Source: Gordonia sp. 'Campus' (GTDB lineage Bacteria; Actinomycetota; Actinomycetes; Mycobacteriales; Mycobacteriaceae). Taken from it: DNA of 64,000 nt. The DNA is taken from contig NZ_JAKOIW010000023.1 of NCBI RefSeq assembly GCF_022206305.1, positions 1 through 64,000 of the forward strand, written 5' to 3'. The position numbers were made by a program, and so were the translations under genes. Under the pieces are notes generated by a model, which was given only the letters and a program-made list of their open reading frames with translations, had not been told where the DNA came from and searched no databases. The stretch's first letter is position 1. Each line of letters opens with the position of its first letter. Below, in pieces: positions 24,170 to 32,025 of the stretch.

Positions 24170-25640
24170 TTTACGTTGGAGTACGTCCGGGGCGGTCGCC
24201 TCGGACGTTCGTCCGCGGTTCGGGGCGTGGCTCGACAATCACCTGTTGTCGCTGGTGGCTTGGCGTGGAAGGTCACCCCGGACCGTGACGGGTCGTTTCG
24301 GCCGCTGATTGAGATGTGTTCGCGAACTTGTCGCTGTGTAAAGGTGTGCCGGCGAAACCACCCTGACGAGCCAACCGCACACGGAAGGACAGTATGGACG
24401 AAAAGATCTGGGTAGGAATTGATGTCGGTCGGCATGCGCATCACGCCGCCGCGGTCGATGAGGCGGGAACGGTGCTGTGGTCTCGGCGGCTTCCCAACGA
24501 TCAACCGGCGATCGAAGCGCTCATGGACCGGGTCGCCGACATGAAATTCGTGGTGTGGGCGATCGACATGACCGCACCGGAATCGGCGCTGCTGAGGGGT
24601 GTGCTGGCTGCGCGGCGCCAGCAGATCCGCTACGTGCCCGGCCGGGTCGTGCACAGCATGACCGGTGCGTTCGCGGGTGAGGGCAAGACCGATGCCCGCG
24701 ATGCGGTCGTGATCGCCCAGACAGCCCGCCTACGTGGCGATCTCGCCACCGTCTCGGCGCCCGACGACGTCGCGATCGAACTCGACCTGCTGACCGGACA
24801 TCGCAACGACCTCGTCGCTGAACGTACGCGAGGCATCAACCGCCTGCGCGGCCTGCTGACCCGCATCTTCCCTGCACTAGAACGGTGTTTCGACTACTCG
24901 ACACTGACCGGTCTAACGTTCCTCACCCGCTTCGCCACGCCATCTGCGATCGCTGCGGTCTCTGACGACGAGATCTACGACCACCTGCGCAGTCACGGCG
25001 TCCGCCGACCCACGATCCCGAAGATGATCGACAAAGCCCGTGCCGCGGCGGCCGCGCAGACCGTCACCCTGCCTGGCGAGGCGACCACAGCCCTACTGGT
25101 GCAACACGCGGCCACCTCGTTGGTCATGCTGACCCGTCAGATCGCCGACCTGGATAAGCAGATCACCGAGGTGTTCCGCCGCCACCGTCACGCACGGATT
25201 CTCGAATCCGTGCCAGGCATCGGCACCCGAAGCGGCGCTGAGCTCGTCGCGATCACCGGCGGCGACCTCACTTCGTTCGGCTCGCCCGCCAGACTCGCCG
25301 CCTACGCCGGTCTTGCTCCGGTACCGCACGACTCCGGTAACCGCCGGGGAGCCTTGCGTAGACCCCAGCGTTACCACAGAGGACTTCGCAAGGTGTTCTA
25401 CATGGCCGCACTCAACAGCTCGCAACGCGACGGCCCGTCCCGCGAGTTCTACCAGCGCAAACGACGCGAGAAGCGTTCCCACGTCCACGCTCTCATCGCT
25501 CTCGCTAGACGTCTGGTTGACGTGGTCTGGGCACTGATCCGCGACGGTAGGGTGTGGTTGCCGCGGCCGACCGTCGAGCGGGTGTCAGTCGATGAGGTGG
25601 GCGCGATGGCTGGATGACTGGCGGGGCCGGTCAGATCTCG
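24170..25640 (+). mobile_element. IS110-family insertion sequence (approximate limits)
   Basis: Left limit is set at the break in leader homology (24170); the right limit is a guess shortly after the transposase stop, before the mmpL stop at 25656. About 220 non-coding bases precede the transposase. In IS110-group elements this upstream end encodes the bridge RNA, so one may lie here; no terminal inverted repeats are expected. Confidence 0.5.
24394..25617 (+). CDS. IS110-family transposase (DEDD recombinase)
   Basis: A 407-residue protein with an N-terminal RuvC-like DEDD domain (VGIDVGRHAHHAAAVD with D10; KTDARDAVVIAQTA near 96-109) and a C-terminal Tnp20 domain (ILESVPGIGTRSGAELVAITG, FGSPARLAAYAGLAPVPHDSG, RGLRKVFYMAALNS). 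Full length and without stops, so probably active. GGAAGGACAGT precedes the ATG. IS110 enzymes are RNA-guided recombinases that use a bridge RNA from the element end. Confidence 0.93.
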   Translation: MDEKIWVGIDVGRHAHHAAAVDEAGTVLWSRRLPNDQPAIEALMDRVADMKFVVWAIDMTAPESALLRGVLAARRQQIRYVPGRVVHSMTGAFAGEGKTDARDAVVIAQTARLRGDLATVSAPDDVAIELDLLTGHRNDLVAERTRGINRLRGLLTRIFPALERCFDYSTLTGLTFLTRFATPSAIAAVSDDEIYDHLRSHGVRRPTIPKMIDKARAAAAAQTVTLPGEATTALLVQHAATSLVMLTRQIADLDKQITEVFRRHRHARILESVPGIGTRSGAELVAITGGDLTSFGSPARLAAYAGLAPVPHDSGNRRGALRRPQRYHRGLRKVFYMAALNSSQRDGPSREFYQRKRREKRSHVHALIALARRLVDVVWALIRDGRVWLPRPTVERVSVDEVGAMAG

Positions 25641-25655
25641 GCACGTGCGTGCGTA

Positions 25656-28600
25656 CTAGCGGGACACTGGATGCGTGTCGGTTCGGGTACTCGGCCACCA
25701 GCTTGCTCTGCCGACAAGTGTGGCGATGGTCGGCACAACGATGGTGCGGACGATGAAGGTGTCGAGCAGCAGGCCGATGCCGATGATGAGTCCGACCTGG
25801 GTCATGATCGAGATGGATCCGGCCATGAGTCCGAACATGCTGGCAGCGAAGATGAGGCCGGCCGAGGTGATGACTGATCCGGTGTTGGTGACGGTTCTCA
25901 GGACGCCGATGCGGATGTTGTTTTGGGATTCTTCGCGTAGGCGAGAGATAAGAAGCATGTTGTAGTCGGCGCCGACCGCGACGAGGACTATGAAGGCCAG
26001 TAGTGGTACGGGCCAGGCGATATCGGTTTTGAGGATGTGTTGAAAGATCAGGACACCGATACCCAGTGCCGCGGTGTAGTTGAGTATGACGGTGCCCAGA
26101 AGGTATAGCGGCGCGATGAGTGCTCGGAGTAGGAGTATCAGGATCAGGCCGACGATGGTGAGGGTGGCCAACGCTAGGAGTCGGAAGTCTTCGGTGAGTA
26201 GACGTTGCAGATCGGCGTTGATGGCGGGGAACCCGGCTATCGCGATGTTGGAGTCCTGCAGGGTTGTGTTCGGTCTGGCGGCGAGTGCGACATCGGTGAT
26301 TGTGTCGGCCAGTTGCATGGCCTCGGTGCTGTAGGGGTCGAAGCTGGTTTGTATTGCGTAGCGCACGGTATGGCCGTCGGGCGAGACGAACTGGCGAGCG
26401 ACGTCGACGAAACGGCGGTCTGCGTTGGCCTGAGGTGGGAGGTAGAAGCCGGTTGCTGAGTTTGTTCCGGCGGTCTCGCGGGCGGAGGTTTGTAGTTGTG
26501 TGGCTAGCGCGGCCATCCCGGCGAGTTGTTGAAGGTTGCTGTCGATCAGCGCGGATACACCGGCGGCGAGTTGGCGTGATCCCGCCGCGAGTTGACTGAT
26601 ACCTGTTTGCAGTTGGGTGAGCTTGCCGGGAAGGTCTTGGCTGCTGATGCTTCCCAGCGTGGAGCCCAGTGAGTTGACGGTGGAAGTGAGTTGGTCGGTG
26701 ACTGTTGAGATCGGTGTATCCAGCTGCGCGAGTTGTGTTGACAGCGTGGCGATCTGGTCGAGGGTCCCGTTGCTCAGTAGGGCGTCGAGATTGCGGGTCT
26801 GCGCGCGCAGAGCTGCGCACTGCGGGACTTGGGTGCACCAGGGCGCATTATCGAGGATGGGCAGGATCGAGGTCACTGTTGCCAGGGCTGCAGATGTTTG
26901 GCGGGTGAGCGCGGCCAGCTGTGGGGCATTCTGAGAAGCGCGATCGAGCGCTGGTGCAGATGCGGCGAGTTGGCGGAGTATCGGCTGGTACTGCTGAATT
27001 TGCTGCCCTGCTGTGCTTGCCTTATCGAGGATGCCGGCCAGGGGGGCCAAGTTGGTGCGTACCTGGGTGTCGAGCTGAGTAAGCCCGTCGGCGAGTTGGA
27101 ATGCGCCGGTACGGAGCTGTTCGAGGTCACCTCGGCGGTTCTGGCCATCGTCGACCGCACCCGCCAGCCGGTCCCCGATCTGACCGTTCTGCCAGGACAG
27201 CTCGGCTTGCTCGAGCTTGTCCCCGGTGGGACGGGTAACACCGATGACTCGAGTCACTCCGGGGATCTGGGATACACGTGAGGCCATTTGCTCAAGATCG
27301 GCCAGCCCGCTGGCAGTACGGAGATCGATCGGTGCATCTACAACGAGGAACTCAGTGATAGTGACGTCTTGAGGGAAATGACGGTCGAGCAACGCGTAGC
27401 CTTCGTTGCTGTCGGTTGTCGCGGGCTGCCCCTCACGATCGTCGAAGGTGATCTGGATGCCCATCGCGAAGACGCTAAGCACGATTAGCCCGACCAGGGT
27501 TAGTGCCAGCAGAGGCACAGGACGCCGCACGACGAGCACGGCGACGCGATTCCAGTACTTTCGGGTCAGATCTCGTCTGGGTGCGCCCCAGCCGAATCGC
27601 GCCGCCCACAGCAACACCGGTGGTAGCAGGGTGACCGTGGCGAGGAATCCGATGAGGATGGCGATCGCGCATGCCGGACCCAAGGTGGAGAACACGCTCA
27701 GCTGACCAAACACCATCGCCAAAAAGGCCAGCGCCACCGTGGCAGCTGAAGCCAGGATGACCCGTCCGATAGTTGCTGTCGCGTCCACGAGCGCAACCTC
27801 AGTGGTAGCGTCCTGGCGTAGCCGTTCGTGATAGCGACTGATGAAAAAGACTGAGTAGTCGACCCCGGCTCCGAGCAGGATGACGGTCATGAACGCGACG
27901 GTGAACTGCGATACCGGCATACCGAGTTCGCCGAGTGCGGACAAGACCCCGCGGCCCACGCCGAGGCTGACACCGATCACCAACAACGGCACCAGCGCGG
28001 TGAACAGCGATCGGTAAACGATCAACAGAATGATCGCGATAAGCGCCACCGTCGCCACAGTGATCACGACTAAATCGCTTTCAGCACTGACGATCTGGTC
28101 ACTGAAAGTGGCCGTCGGCCCGGTGACATGGACAGTGGTGTCCGTACCGTCAAACACGCGCTGCGCGGTTTGGCGCACGGTCTCCACAGCATGCGTGGCC
28201 GTTGGCCCTCCCAAAGTTCCGGTGACCCCGACAGGCAAGTACCAGGCTTGCCCGTCCTCACTCAAGGCCTGGCCGGCCGTCGTCGGATCGGAGAGCAAAT
28301 CCCGCACTGACTGCACATCGTCGAAATTTTCGCGCAACTGCAGAACGAGCATGTCGTAGCGTTCCCGCGCCACGTCGGTGAACCCGTTCGGGTTCTCCAT
28401 GGTCACGAAAACAGTGGTCTTGGCGCCCTTCTCACCGAACGCACCACCCATCTGATCGAGTGCTTGAAACGATGGAACCCCAGCAGGGATCGGATCAACA
28501 GACTGCTGCCGCACCACCGTCTCCAGCTGGGGAAACAGTATCGCCAAGACGATACCCACAGCCACCCACGCCCCGATGACGAGGAATCTGTGCGCCAAGG

Positions 28601-28706
28601 TGAACCGTGCCAACCGCCCCAATGTCGTGCTGTACTCGCTGCGTTCCGCCAACCGGCGCGCCGCCAAGCGCCCACCACTTGGACGTTGGACCACCATACG
28701 CAGCAC
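25656..28706 (-). CDS. MmpL-family RND transporter
   Basis: A 1016-residue inner-membrane protein with the MMPL architecture: span near 40-60, large extracytoplasmic loop, five clustered spans near 210-385 with GAGVDYSVFFISRYHE, a second loop rich in Gln/Leu coiled-coil-like repeats (about 490-740), and a second span cluster near 835-990 with VAVGADYNMLLISRLREES. The Asp-Tyr pairs couple transport to proton flow. MmpL proteins export mycolic acid-type lipids, siderophores or drugs; the substrate is unknown. An operator-like palindrome precedes it, and a TetR gene lies just upstream. Confidence 0.93.
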   Translation of the reverse strand: MLRMVVQRPSGGRLAARRLAERSEYSTTLGRLARFTLAHRFLVIGAWVAVGIVLAILFPQLETVVRQQSVDPIPAGVPSFQALDQMGGAFGEKGAKTTVFVTMENPNGFTDVARERYDMLVLQLRENFDDVQSVRDLLSDPTTAGQALSEDGQAWYLPVGVTGTLGGPTATHAVETVRQTAQRVFDGTDTTVHVTGPTATFSDQIVSAESDLVVITVATVALIAIILLIVYRSLFTALVPLLVIGVSLGVGRGVLSALGELGMPVSQFTVAFMTVILLGAGVDYSVFFISRYHERLRQDATTEVALVDATATIGRVILASAATVALAFLAMVFGQLSVFSTLGPACAIAILIGFLATVTLLPPVLLWAARFGWGAPRRDLTRKYWNRVAVLVVRRPVPLLALTLVGLIVLSVFAMGIQITFDDREGQPATTDSNEGYALLDRHFPQDVTITEFLVVDAPIDLRTASGLADLEQMASRVSQIPGVTRVIGVTRPTGDKLEQAELSWQNGQIGDRLAGAVDDGQNRRGDLEQLRTGAFQLADGLTQLDTQVRTNLAPLAGILDKASTAGQQIQQYQPILRQLAASAPALDRASQNAPQLAALTRQTSAALATVTSILPILDNAPWCTQVPQCAALRAQTRNLDALLSNGTLDQIATLSTQLAQLDTPISTVTDQLTSTVNSLGSTLGSISSQDLPGKLTQLQTGISQLAAGSRQLAAGVSALIDSNLQQLAGMAALATQLQTSARETAGTNSATGFYLPPQANADRRFVDVARQFVSPDGHTVRYAIQTSFDPYSTEAMQLADTITDVALAARPNTTLQDSNIAIAGFPAINADLQRLLTEDFRLLALATLTIVGLILILLLRALIAPLYLLGTVILNYTAALGIGVLIFQHILKTDIAWPVPLLAFIVLVAVGADYNMLLISRLREESQNNIRIGVLRTVTNTGSVITSAGLIFAASMFGLMAGSISIMTQVGLIIGIGLLLDTFIVRTIVVPTIATLVGRASWWPSTRTDTHPVSR

Positions 28707-28749
28707 CTCACCCTCGACCCAGCCCGTCTACGAAACCGACGGTATCGTT

Positions 28750-28768
28750 ACGGTACTAGCAGTACCGT
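28750..28768. promoter_or_regulatory. TetR operator-like palindrome
   Basis: Perfect inverted repeat ACGGTACT-AGC-AGTACCGT between tetR and mmpL. ACGGTA half-sites also occur just upstream (28739-28745). The position would let the TetR protein control mmpL. Confidence 0.6.
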
Positions 28769-28783
28769 AGATGGGGAAGGAGG

Positions 28784-29455
28784 TCAGGAGGTTTGGTGTC
28801 GCCGGTGGGCCATGAGGAAATCGTCGACAAGCTGTTCGAGATCGCCAACGGTCATCGACCGAATGCCCGTGAGCTTGGCAAAGACAAGGGGGCCCGCCAG
28901 TTGAGTGACTGCCATGGTCAAATCGAGGTCGCCGAGCTCCGCCGTGGCCACGTCACTCGTCAAAACTCGATCGAATGGTTCTCGATACTGCTCGACGACT
29001 CGACGACGCAGTGGCGCGAGCGCGTTCTGATCCCCGTCGGATTGCCCGGATTGCCGGGGCTGCTCGGGAAGCATTGCCAACCATGCCAGCGTCGTCAACT
29101 GCAGCGGTGCCTGCTCAATAAGCTCAGCCTGCCGCTGCATCAGCTTCAGCAGGTCATCACGGATCGACGTCGTCGTCTCGGGGGTCTCGGCCTGAGGCAA
29201 CAATCGCTCGAAGGCAGCCGCCACCAGATCTGTGGAGCTCTCGAAGTGACGATACAAGGTGGTGCGAGCAACACGAGACAGTCGAGTGACCGCCTCCACG
29301 GTAACGGCTTCGACCCCGCCACTGTTCAGCAAGGTCACCGCAGCATCCAACAAACGCTGACGCGACCGAACCCGCCTCGGGTCAACATCGTCGGAATCGA
29401 TGGTTTCCACCTGGCCACTCCCTATATAGCCAAAATCACGAACCCCTGACTGCAC
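28784..29455 (-). CDS. TetR-family transcriptional regulator
   Basis: A 223-residue regulator with a TetR HTH at about 30-78: RSRQRLLDAAVTLLNSGGVEAVTVEAVTRLSRVARTTLYRHFESSTDLVAAAFERL. The C-terminal helical domain would bind the ligand. It is transcribed divergently from the thioesterase gene and leads into mmpL, with palindromes in both intergenic gaps, the classical layout for local repression of an efflux or export system. Confidence 0.92.
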   Translation of the reverse strand: MQSGVRDFGYIGSGQVETIDSDDVDPRRVRSRQRLLDAAVTLLNSGGVEAVTVEAVTRLSRVARTTLYRHFESSTDLVAAAFERLLPQAETPETTTSIRDDLLKLMQRQAELIEQAPLQLTTLAWLAMLPEQPRQSGQSDGDQNALAPLRRRVVEQYREPFDRVLTSDVATAELGDLDLTMAVTQLAGPLVFAKLTGIRSMTVGDLEQLVDDFLMAHRRHQTS

Positions 29456-29460
29456 AACAA

Positions 29461-29471
29461 TACCGTCGGTA
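29461..29471. promoter_or_regulatory. Second TetR operator-like site
   Basis: TACCG-T-CGGTA, a perfect short palindrome between the divergent tetR and thioesterase genes, with the same core (ACCG/CGGT) as the site at 28750-28768. GGTACCG recurs at 29494-29500. Confidence 0.5.
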
Positions 29472-29524
29472 ACAGAGCGAAACTGCCAGTGGCGGTACCG
29501 ATTGAAGGCTCAGAAAGGTCACTT

Positions 29525-30001
29525 ATGAGGGGCGACAAACCACTACCAGCACACGCACCATGGTGCATGGGATGCGGCGAAGACAACCCCAATGGCCTGC
29601 ACCTCGAGGTACACCTGCACGGCGACCACGTCTACGCCGACCTGCAATTCGACGAGCGCCACTCAGGAGCCCCGGGACTCGCCCACGGCGGAGCCATCTC
29701 AGCGGCATGCGATGACATCATGGGTTTCACCCTGTGGATCGCCGAGACACCCGCAGTCACCCGAACCCTCACCGTGGAGTATCGACGCCCGGTCCCACTG
29801 CACACCCCCGTGCACATCACCGCCTCCCTCGTCGACGAAACCGACCGCGCGCTCTTCATCGAAGCCAACGGTACTGTCGGCGACACAACCTATTTCGCCG
29901 CAGAAGCGGTCTTCGTAAAGGTCGACTTGAGTCATTTTCTTCGTCACGGAGACTGGGGCGCCACAGCAGACCTCATCACCAGATTCTTTCAGGCCGACTA
30001 G
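29525..30001 (+). CDS. PaaI-type hotdog thioesterase
   Basis: A 158-residue single-domain hotdog protein. PWCMGCGEDNPNGLHLEV and SGAPGLAHGGAISAACDDIMGF carry the HGG motif followed by an acidic residue that acts as catalytic base in PaaI-like thioesterases; TLTVEYRRPVPLHTPVHI completes the fold. ATG at 29525 follows AGAAAGGTCACTT, better than the in-frame GTG at 29489. Acyl-CoA hydrolysis paired with an MmpL exporter suggests a lipid or acyl-conjugate pathway under TetR control; this pairing is inference. Confidence 0.85.
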   Translation: MRGDKPLPAHAPWCMGCGEDNPNGLHLEVHLHGDHVYADLQFDERHSGAPGLAHGGAISAACDDIMGFTLWIAETPAVTRTLTVEYRRPVPLHTPVHITASLVDETDRALFIEANGTVGDTTYFAAEAVFVKVDLSHFLRHGDWGATADLITRFFQAD

Positions 30002-30081
30002 CGACCGCCAGGCACGCCACCAAGCAGAAGAGTCGCCCCGCATCCACCAGCTGGCCCATCCTTGCGCACCCGCATTGAGAT

Positions 30082-30403
30082 CCCCGACTGCCTCGTGCGT
30101 CCGGTGTGGTCGCGTCGAGCCTCACTGCTGGCTGTACGGCAGTACGGCACGAGACTGCCGGCTACGCCGTCACCTGATCGGAAGCGGCTACGCCGCGCTG
30201 TGAAAAGCGTGGTCCCGGATCGCTTTGCACCTCCGAGCCTATGGCCTCCAGCCCCCGCCACCAAGGCGCGAAATTCTTTTCGCCGCAGGCGGTTGCAGGG
30301 CGCAAGCGCCCCGAAAACAATGTCGCTTCCCTCCTTGGTGTCGGTGACCTCCGGCCAGAGTCCTCCGGTAGCAAAGCGATCCCGCACACTCAAAGGAGCG
30401 ACC
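30082..30403 (+). promoter_or_regulatory. Right part of split A-type leader (A4), diverged
   Basis: Continues the A1 homology broken at 24169 and then shares CACCTGATCGG and GCGGC-TAC-GCCGC with A1 and A2. The core has diverged but keeps a nested fold: GGATCGCTTTGC (30217-30228) with GCAAAGCGATCC (30371-30382), CACCAAGG (30259-30266) with CCTTGGTG (30333-30340), and an inner GGGCGC-AA-GCGCCC hairpin. CAAAGGAGCGACC precedes the ATG at 30404. Confidence 0.6.
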
Positions 30404-31330
30404 ATGCACCGCACACTCACCACCGACGCCCTCATCGCTGCGATCCCCGGCCTGATCGGATTCGTCCCCGCCGAGTCGATCGTCGTCATCGGCGCCGAGC
30501 TGGCTGTCACCGCCCGCCACGATGTTGCCGAGACCGCCGAGGTTGCCGAGATCATCGCGGAAGCCTTGCGCCTAAACAACATCCCCTCCGCCTCCGTCGT
30601 CGCGATCTCCGAGAACATCGCGGTTGCAGACGACGCGGTTGCCACGATGGGCGACACCCTCGTTCGCCACGGCATCGAGACCGACCACCGCATCCTCATC
30701 CCCCGCTGTGACCAACCCGCCGTCTACCACGACCTGATCGCCGGGGAGTTCGGCGTCAGCGGCGACTACCGCGACAGCTTCGCCAGCGCCGCGCGAGTGG
30801 CCGCAGGGGCACCCATCGTCGCGACCCGCGACGCCGTGCGCGACACCCTGGCCACCACCGACCCCATCACCACCCACGGCGTCGAGCTGCAACCCGACCT
30901 TGCCGCCAAGGCCGTCGTGTCGGCCATGGTGCACTGGCCCACCGAGGTCCCGCGTGAGTTGTCCGCCCAGGTCGCCGCCATGATCGGCCACCACCCGGTC
31001 TACCGAGACGCATTTCTGCGCACCGCCGCCTACAACCCGCGCTCCGCCGCCGCAGTGTTCACCGAACTCTCCCGCCCGCTCCGAGGCCGGGACCGTGCGA
31101 ACGTGCTCACCCTCGCCGCCGCCTGCCACTACATCAGCGGGAACGGCGCCATGGCCGGAATCATCTTCGACCACATCGCCGAAACCGACGCCCTGCCCAG
31201 CCTCGCGAAGCTGCTCAACCAGTCGCTACAGGCAGGGACGCACCCCCACCGCCTGGCCGGCATGATCCCCGCCGCCGAGACCGTCGACGAACTGTTCGGC
31301 GGACACTTCCCCACCCCCAACGACGTGTAG
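30404..31330 (+). CDS. DUF4192 family protein
   Basis: A 308-residue protein matching DUF4192: LIAAIPGLIGFVPAESIVVIG at the N-terminus, a central alpha/beta region, then ANVLTLAAACHYISGNGAMAGIIFDHIAETDALPSLAKLLNQSLQAG. DUF4192 proteins occur widely on actinobacterial chromosomes and plasmids; their function is not established. It lies behind leader A4 and ends at a hairpin shared with a convergent small gene. Confidence 0.85.
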   Translation: MHRTLTTDALIAAIPGLIGFVPAESIVVIGAELAVTARHDVAETAEVAEIIAEALRLNNIPSASVVAISENIAVADDAVATMGDTLVRHGIETDHRILIPRCDQPAVYHDLIAGEFGVSGDYRDSFASAARVAAGAPIVATRDAVRDTLATTDPITTHGVELQPDLAAKAVVSAMVHWPTEVPRELSAQVAAMIGHHPVYRDAFLRTAAYNPRSAAAVFTELSRPLRGRDRANVLTLAAACHYISGNGAMAGIIFDHIAETDALPSLAKLLNQSLQAGTHPHRLAGMIPAAETVDELFGGHFPTPNDV

Positions 31331-31341
31331 CGCGGTGGGTC

Positions 31342-31371
31342 GGAGGCTCAGGTCAGAGAATCTGAGCCTCC
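31342..31371. terminator. Bidirectional hairpin between convergent genes
   Basis: GGAGGCTCAG (31342-31351) pairs with CTGAGCCTCC (31362-31371). It separates the DUF4192 gene from the small minus-strand gene and overlaps the latter's stop. Confidence 0.55.
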
Positions 31372-31514
31372 ACCCCCGGCGGCATCGCCTCCCGCCACCA
31401 CAGATCGGTGCGCGGCGCGTCAGGACCCGACACCGCCCGGCCCTCGGCCACCGCTTCCACCTCAGACACCAGCGGCACCCACAGATCAGCCAACGCGCGC
31501 TCCACCTCAGACAT
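31353..31514 (-). CDS. Small acidic hypothetical protein
   Basis: A 53-residue protein (MSEVERALADLWVPLVSEVEAVAEGRAVSGPD..., ending WWREAMPPGVEAQIL). The composition is protein-like and the ATG follows GGTGGGT. It is antisense to the run of plus-strand leading genes. No family recognised; moderate doubt that it is expressed. Confidence 0.4.
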   Translation of the reverse strand: MSEVERALADLWVPLVSEVEAVAEGRAVSGPDAPRTDLWWREAMPPGVEAQIL

Positions 31515-31559
31515 ACCCACCACGGTAACGGCCACCACAGCGGAACGGCCATGCCGAAC

Positions 31560-31848
31560 AGCCCTGTTGCGCCGAGCTGGCGCCCGGCGACCTACGCGGA
31601 CCGGCCTTCGGCCGGACTCGGTACCTGTGTCCGGCTGCGCCGGACACGACGGGGGTTTGTTGCCCCCTTCCAGTCTCGTACCTCTGGTCGGCCCGGCGAC
31701 AAGGGCCGCGAAAAACTAATCCGCCCTACGGGTTTGCAGGGCTGCGCCCCGGATGACTTTTTCGCTGTGAACACCCTTGCACCGACCTCCCGCCGGCGAC
31801 GAGATGGCAGGTGTCAAACAAACCACCCGGCCGCAGGAGGAACCCACG
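31560..31848 (+). promoter_or_regulatory. A-type foldable leader, copy A3
   Basis: The core at 31700-31780 is nearly identical to A2 (CAAGGG/CCCTTG, GAAAAA/TTTTTC, ATCCG/CGGAT, CCC-TAC-GGG, GGGC-TGC-GCCC). The upstream hairpins are different in sequence from A1 and A2 but equal in kind: CCGGCC-TTC-GGCCGG (31601-31615), a nine-bp stem with TGC loop at 31627-31647, and GGGGG/CCCCC at 31651-31667. GCAGGAGGAACCCACG precedes the ATG at 31849. Confidence 0.6.
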
Positions 31849-31998
31849 ATGGCACGCCCGACCCGCAACGGCACCCAGCGCGACGTCTTCACCAACACCA
31901 GCCGCGCACACCAGAACCGCCACACCATCCGCGCCGCCAAGCGCCAGGCCAACCGCCAGGACCGCGCCGCCGCCCGCCGCGCCCTCCACACCCACTGA
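31849..31998 (+). CDS. Small arginine-rich protein behind leader A3
   Basis: A 49-residue, strongly basic protein (NRHTIRAAKRQANRQDRAAARRALHTH). High charge and small size suggest nucleic-acid binding. AGGAGGAA precedes the ATG at a good distance. First gene of a run of four plus-strand genes spaced 27-51 bases apart. Confidence 0.55.
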   Translation: MARPTRNGTQRDVFTNTSRAHQNRHTIRAAKRQANRQDRAAARRALHTH

Positions 31999-32025
31999 CC
32001 GACCCGAAACCCGAAGGAGCACACC

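Larger units (their letters stand above)
24170..30081. mobile_element. Inserted cargo segment (IS110-type, mmpL, tetR, thioesterase)
   Basis: The boundaries are inferred by comparing the flanks with intact leader A1: A1 bases to 16800 match the left flank to 24169, and A1 bases from 16800 match the right flank from 30082 (CCCGACTGCC, CGTGCGTCCGGTGTG). The 5.9-kb segment between carries a transposase, an RND lipid-type transporter, its regulator and a thioesterase. No inverted repeats or target duplication were found at the ends, so the mechanism is open. Confidence 0.5.

Noticed and set aside
15418-31848. A and B repeats as a CRISPR array
   Set aside because: Copies are kilobases apart, long and upstream of genes; no short regular repeats with spacers occur anywhere in the window.
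15418-31848. A and B repeats as insertion-sequence remnants or MITEs
   Set aside because: No terminal inverted repeats or target duplications; each copy ends at a ribosome site and start codon, and cores are conserved as structures.
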